Below, piece by piece: positions 44,370 to 48,540 of a DNA stretch of 48,540 nucleotides. Both the position numbers and the translations under genes were made by a program. The stretch spans positions 1 through 48,540 of the forward strand of contig JANWXU010000014.1 of assembly GCA_025057395.1 (NCBI GenBank). Reading direction: 5' to 3'. The DNA is from Bacteroidia bacterium. GTDB taxonomy: Bacteria > Bacteroidota > Bacteroidia > J057 > JANWXU01. Every line of letters starts with the position of its first letter. Position 1 is the stretch's first letter. Below the pieces are notes generated by a model. That model saw only the letters and a program-made list of their open reading frames with translations. It did not search any database and was not told the DNA's origin.

Positions 44370-47300
44370 TTATCTATGAATTTGCAACCGGAAGTGTAAC
44401 TGCTCTTGCCCTTGCGTTAGCGTTAGCAAATATACACCTGTTGGAATATCAAAGTTATAAAGCAATATATTAGTTCCACTCACTACTTCCTGCTCCTGCT
44501 CAAAAACTACTTTACCCGTAATATTGCTAAGCACTATCTTCACTTTTTCTTCGCTAGAAGTGGTATACTCAATGGAAACATTGCCACTACTAGGGTTAGG
44601 GTATACCAAGGCATTTACACCGTTTGAAAATACTTGTGCGGCATTTTTAAGTCCTTGCGTTGTAAAGCTAATAGGACCTACCCACGAAGATTGCAAACCG
44701 CTAAAGCGCGAGCATGCAGTACAGTTAGTCCTTATTCGCACACCATAAGTCGTTCCTGGTAATAGACCTGATAAAAAGGTCTGCGTAATGCCGCCCGGTA
44801 CTAGCATTTCGTTCCATAAAGTAGGGTTTTCACTGCTCGGACCGTAAGCTAGTATATAACAAACATCACCAAAATTATTTGCGTTCCAATTTACCACTGC
44901 AGAATTATCTGTAATATTCTGAATATTAAGATTACGAGGTCCTGGGCAAGGCTCATTTTCAGGCACTTTACCCTGCACTATACTTGAAGTCGGAAGTAAA
45001 GTTCCATTGTTACAAATAGGCTCTATTGCAAATTCATACGTAAGCCCTGAGCGCAAGCCTGAAATTTGTACCGTATTACTACCCGGCACTACTGGCACTT
45101 TTTGCCACTCTGATTCACCCGCAACTCGATAAAGGGCATTTAGCCTATCTATTCCAGAATAGGTGTTCCAACTCAAATGGGCTACATTGCCTGATATGCT
45201 ATTTATTGCTAAACCTGAAATAGTAAAACTCTCTACTTTTACTATTTGCTCCACTATACAACTTCCATTGATTACCTGTAACAAGTGCTGCCCGGCTGGC
45301 ACTTGAACAAAGACCCCTGTATTATTTTCTTTTCCTGCAAGTCGGTATACCAAAGATTGTGCTCCTTCAGTAAAAGCATTCACTACTACACTGCTACCGT
45401 TGCAAGCAGCTGCAGCAATATTAGATACATTCACTTGCGGCAGAGCTTGTACCTTTATAATAAAGCTACTATTTACCGGAGCTGTACATCCATTAGCATC
45501 AGTTACTTGGGTTAGAGTATACACACGGTTAGCATTAGGAATGATCGTAGTATCCCACACAAAAGTACTAGGAGCTAGGCTGCTTCCAACCTGCCATGGC
45601 TCCATTGCAATACCATTAAGGATATATGATACTGACCAAGGACCCTTACCTGTAAGGCTGAGACTGAGCCGAGCACTCTGTCCCTGACAAACAGAAGCTT
45701 CAGTACCTACAAAGCTTGCACTTGGAGCGGCTAAAACCTCTACTTCCCACACTTGATTGAGCGACGCCGTACATCCATTTCCATCTTGGAGGCTATTAAG
45801 TAAAACCGTGGTATTTTGCGCAAAGCTAAAAGGCAACTGTAATAAAATAGGACCCGTTTGACCTGCTCTACCTGCATATATATATTCCTGTACCCCATTT
45901 ATTTGTGCCCCAATCACCCAAGGCCCCTGCCCCGTAACATTAATAGGCATAAAGGCCGTCTGACCTGCACATTGCTGTTTGCGTTGTGAAAATAAAGTTG
46001 CGCTTGGTAAAGCCCTTGGATATATAGTAGCCCTCATATTATCAAACACTTGTGGACAATCTCCCTGTGTATTATTAATTGATATTATTTCTATAGGGAG
46101 AGCTTCAGTAATAGAAGCCGTTGGAATCTCAAAGAAACCAGGACCCGAACCGGAGAAAGTTTTTAGCACATTGCCTTCTTGGTATACCAAGCTCCAAGGG
46201 GTGTTATTTTCAATACCCCCTACCTCTATCGGAATATACCCAGTTTCTCCATGGCAAGCAAAACCTGGGTCATATAACCGGAGCGTAGGGGTATTATGCA
46301 CCGTAATTACTTTTCTTTCATTCAATGAAACCACACACCCACTAGCATCTGTAATAGATTGCAAAGCATAGGTGGTAGTTTGAGTAGGCATAACAGGTAA
46401 TGCCCAGAAAGGAGCATTTATAAAAGCACCTTTTACACTATTATTTTCTAAATAGGTAAGATTGTAAGGAGCATCTCCATGGAAGGCAATTTCTAACCAT
46501 GCCGTTTGTCCCTGGCAAATTGATTCATCACCTACCATGAATTCGGCTTTTGCCCCTTTAACTTCTACCTGAGTACTAGCAGCTAAAGAAGTACAGCCAT
46601 TAGCTGCAATAGCCTGCAAAAAGTAAGTACCTGCTGCTGTTTCGTCTACTCTTTCTATTTGCCAATGACTACCAGTAAAAGAAATACCTCTAGGCCCTTT
46701 CCAGGTATAGCGGTAGCCTTCCTGGGTTACTGTGCTAAGTTCTAAACGAGCTCCCTTGCAAATAGGAGCATTATGAATAATGTTAGGCACTGGCACAGGC
46801 GGTAGCACCCTTACACGAGTACTTACAGCATTGCTCGTACAAGCTCCTTGTATAATTCTTAGTGTGTAAGGGCCACTAGCACTTTCATCTACACCTGCTA
46901 AAACTAAAGGATTACCCTCTGGTAATGTTCCTGTAGGTCCACTCCATAAATAACGACTATTTGGAAAAGTAGGAGCCAAAATCTTTATAGTATCGCCACT
47001 ACAAACAGGCCCTAGTGCAGGCAAGGTAAAATTAGGTATAGTGTTCTGTACTGATACCTGAACCGTAGCTGGTACTAAAGCGCAATTGCCTAGAGTTGCT
47101 ACCACAGAATATTCTCCAGCTTGAAAAGTTTGAATGTTATTTATTCGTACCTCGGCACCATTAGCACTAAAACCAGCCGGACCCGTCCAATTATAGACTA
47201 CCCCTAGTTGCGGAGCTACGCTTAAAATTACTACCTGGCCTACACAAACTGGAGAAGTTGCTACTGGCACTACTGAAAGCGGTGCCGGCTCTATCACTAC

Positions 47301-48540
47301 TTGAGTAGTGGCAATTGGCGCAACACAACTTCCTAATTGTACGCTCAAAGTGTATATTCCACTTTGTGTAGGTTGAGCATTGGATAAAGTAGGATTTATT
47401 TCATTACTATTAAACCCATTGGGTCCACTCCATTGATAGGTAGCACCTGGAACTAAGGTAGCACTCAACTGCAAAGTTTGACCTGCACAGATAGGTCCAT
47501 TGTTCATTGCACGAATAGCAGAAGGTGCTGGCCAAATAGTTACTGGAACTGTCACTACCTCCGATAAGCAGCGTCCTAGCTGAGCTGTTACACTATATAC
47601 CCCTGCATGAGCAGTAGTAACATTCCATAAAACAGGATTTTGCTCCATACTCATAAATCCACGAGGACCTTGCCATATGTAAGTAGCTCCCGCTATAGAA
47701 CTAGCACTTAGCAAGAGACTCTCCCCTTCACAAAGTGGACCGTTACTAGTAGCCACTAAGTTAGTGGGTGCTGCTAAAACTTCTATTCTTACTGCCGATA
47801 CTTCGCTTGTACAACTACCTACAATTGCCACGGCACTATATACACCTGCATTACTGAAAGAAGCATTATAAATGACAGGATTAGTAAGAGTAGAAGCAAA
47901 TCCACTCGGCCCAGACCAGTAAATAGTCGCATTTTCTTCCTGTGAAATAGCTTGCAGCTGTAGGGTTTTTCCTTGGCACACAGGTTGATTCGTGCGAATA
48001 ACTAAAGGCGAAGGCTGGGGGCGAATAGGCACGAAGAGCTGAGCAATGGGGGTATAGCAGTTGCCAATTTTTGCTCTTACGCTATATAATCCAGCATTTG
48101 CCACACCTGCATTAGGTATACTCGGCGATACAAGCTGACTGCTGAAGTCACCAGGTCCACTCCACTCATACTCTGCACCCACAATAAAATTCGTAGAAAG
48201 TATAAGCGTAGAGCCCGCACAAATAGGTGCGTTACTTACAATGCTTAAAGGTTCAGGAATTGGCTGAATATCAACTTCAAGAGTAGCCATCGCTGAAGTA
48301 CAACCACTTACTATTTGCCAGACTCGCCATGTTCCTTTAAGAGAAATCTCTGCCCTTCGCTGTATACTATTAGCCACGATTTGCTCCCCTTCCGGACTTT
48401 CCCACACCACCACAGCACCGTTTAACTCATTTGCTCTTAAATTTAGTTCTTGCCCCTCGCAGAGAGGGCTATTACTACGAATTAGTGGCGCAGGAGGTAA
48501 AGGCACTACTTGCACTTGTAAACTAACCGCCCTCGAAGTA
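44370..48540 (-). CDS. Giant Ig-repeat T9SS surface protein, N-terminus beyond edge
   Basis: The frame is open to the right edge (48540), so the start lies outside; at least 1389 residues are visible. Eight tandem Ig-like modules of about 85 residues come first, each with an entry such as NSPLCEG, NAPICAG or NGPICAGQ, a YxWSGP core and a GxYSV strand with a second Cys. Four more diverged modules of a different type follow (for example DESICQGQTAWLEI), then two FN3-like domains, and a C-terminal T9SS type A sorting domain (LVYPNPSSGNV, ending HFRLQIHR). It should be a surface adhesin or fibre exported by the type IX system. It is a different gene from the 1738-residue one, but with similar architecture. 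Confidence 0.92.
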   Translation of the reverse strand, partial: TSRAVSLQVQVVPLPPAPLIRSNSPLCEGQELNLRANELNGAVVVWESPEGEQIVANSIQRRAEISLKGTWRVWQIVSGCTSAMATLEVDIQPIPEPLSIVSNAPICAGSTLILSTNFIVGAEYEWSGPGDFSSQLVSPSIPNAGVANAGLYSVRAKIGNCYTPIAQLFVPIRPQPSPLVIRTNQPVCQGKTLQLQAISQEENATIYWSGPSGFASTLTNPVIYNASFSNAGVYSAVAIVGSCTSEVSAVRIEVLAAPTNLVATSNGPLCEGESLLLSASSIAGATYIWQGPRGFMSMEQNPVLWNVTTAHAGVYSVTAQLGRCLSEVVTVPVTIWPAPSAIRAMNNGPICAGQTLQLSATLVPGATYQWSGPNGFNSNEINPTLSNAQPTQSGIYTLSVQLGSCVAPIATTQVVIEPAPLSVVPVATSPVCVGQVVILSVAPQLGVVYNWTGPAGFSANGAEVRINNIQTFQAGEYSVVATLGNCALVPATVQVSVQNTIPNFTLPALGPVCSGDTIKILAPTFPNSRYLWSGPTGTLPEGNPLVLAGVDESASGPYTLRIIQGACTSNAVSTRVRVLPPVPVPNIIHNAPICKGARLELSTVTQEGYRYTWKGPRGISFTGSHWQIERVDETAAGTYFLQAIAANGCTSLAASTQVEVKGAKAEFMVGDESICQGQTAWLEIAFHGDAPYNLTYLENNSVKGAFINAPFWALPVMPTQTTTYALQSITDASGCVVSLNERKVITVHNTPTLRLYDPGFACHGETGYIPIEVGGIENNTPWSLVYQEGNVLKTFSGSGPGFFEIPTASITEALPIEIISINNTQGDCPQVFDNMRATIYPRALPSATLFSQRKQQCAGQTAFMPINVTGQGPWVIGAQINGVQEYIYAGRAGQTGPILLQLPFSFAQNTTVLLNSLQDGNGCTASLNQVWEVEVLAAPSASFVGTEASVCQGQSARLSLSLTGKGPWSVSYILNGIAMEPWQVGSSLAPSTFVWDTTIIPNANRVYTLTQVTDANGCTAPVNSSFIIKVQALPQVNVSNIAAAACNGSSVVVNAFTEGAQSLVYRLAGKENNTGVFVQVPAGQHLLQVINGSCIVEQIVKVESFTISGLAINSISGNVAHLSWNTYSGIDRLNALYRVAGESEWQKVPVVPGSNTVQISGLRSGLTYEFAIEPICNNGTLLPTSSIVQGKVPENEPCPGPRNLNIQNITDNSAVVNWNANNFGDVCYILAYGPSSENPTLWNEMLVPGGITQTFLSGLLPGTTYGVRIRTNCTACSRFSGLQSSWVGPISFTTQGLKNAAQVFSNGVNALVYPNPSSGNVSIEYTTSSEEKVKIVLSNITGKVVFEQEQEVVSGTNILLYNFDIPTGVYLLTLTQGQEQLHFRLQIHR
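46565..48505 (-). repeat. Eight tandem Ig-like modules
   Basis: This part of the giant gene encodes eight consecutive homologous modules of about 80-90 residues. Each has a Cys in P[IVL]Cx-G near its beginning, WSGP-like residues in the middle and a second Cys about 60 residues on. The DNA copies are diverged, so the repeat is visible at protein level and not as long exact DNA repeats. Confidence 0.8.

Noticed and set aside
46565-48505. CRISPR array or satellite repeat
   Set aside because: The periodicity comes from protein modules; DNA copies are diverged and there are no constant repeats with spacers.

Overview
The window looks like a chromosomal segment of a Bacteroidota bacterium, most likely a Cytophagales-type lineage, with AT-rich DNA. 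The evidence is two giant secreted proteins ending in type IX secretion (T9SS) type A sorting domains, a TonB-dependent receptor with an N-terminal carboxypeptidase-regulatory-like domain, a choice-of-anchor-L/OmpA protein, the acpP-fabF-rnc gene order, and several promoter-like TAnnTTTG (-7) boxes typical of the phylum. I see no tRNA, rRNA, CRISPR array, insertion sequence or phage structural gene. Order and genus cannot be fixed from the sequence alone.

Left part (1-9.3 kb): the C-terminus of a UvrD/Rep-type helicase runs in from the edge and is followed, one base later, by an unrecognised 395-aa protein. On the minus strand lie a secreted M61 metallopeptidase with a PDZ domain and a small protein with a PcrA/UvrD-like Tudor module. 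Plus-strand genes follow: a TM2-domain protein, a large secreted protein with a duplicated VWA-like region, a stand-alone nuoI, hslV, and a small HsdR-N-like nuclease-fold protein whose start overlaps the hslV stop.

Middle (9.3-26.8 kb): a choice-of-anchor-L/OmpA protein; a minus-strand pair made of a divergent RecQ-like helicase and a NYN nuclease with two LOTUS-like repeats; a 21-repeat ankyrin protein; a TonB-dependent receptor; gpmI (glycolysis); lipB (lipoate attachment); a vanadium-haloperoxidase/PAP2 family enzyme; and a membrane-anchored protein of unknown function.

Right part (27-48.5 kb): a 1738-aa Ig/FN3 adhesin-like T9SS protein; a minus-strand cluster of an EVE-domain gene, pyrR, pyrB and a Wzz-like gene; plus-strand accA and a DUF4412-like exported protein; an orphan HicB-like gene; a long minus-strand housekeeping run (gltP-type symporter, holA, folD, acpP, fabF, rnc, heme oxygenase); and a second giant Ig-repeat T9SS protein cut by the right edge. 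acpP-fabF-rnc and accA supply fatty-acid synthesis, pyrR-pyrB and folD nucleotide and one-carbon metabolism, and the secreted giants, receptor and OmpA protein the cell surface.

The best candidates for something undescribed are the RecQ-like helicase/NYN-LOTUS pair (11.2-16.1 kb), the helicase plus unknown protein at the left edge, and the secreted duplicated-VWA protein. All three are hypotheses from gene order and visible motifs.
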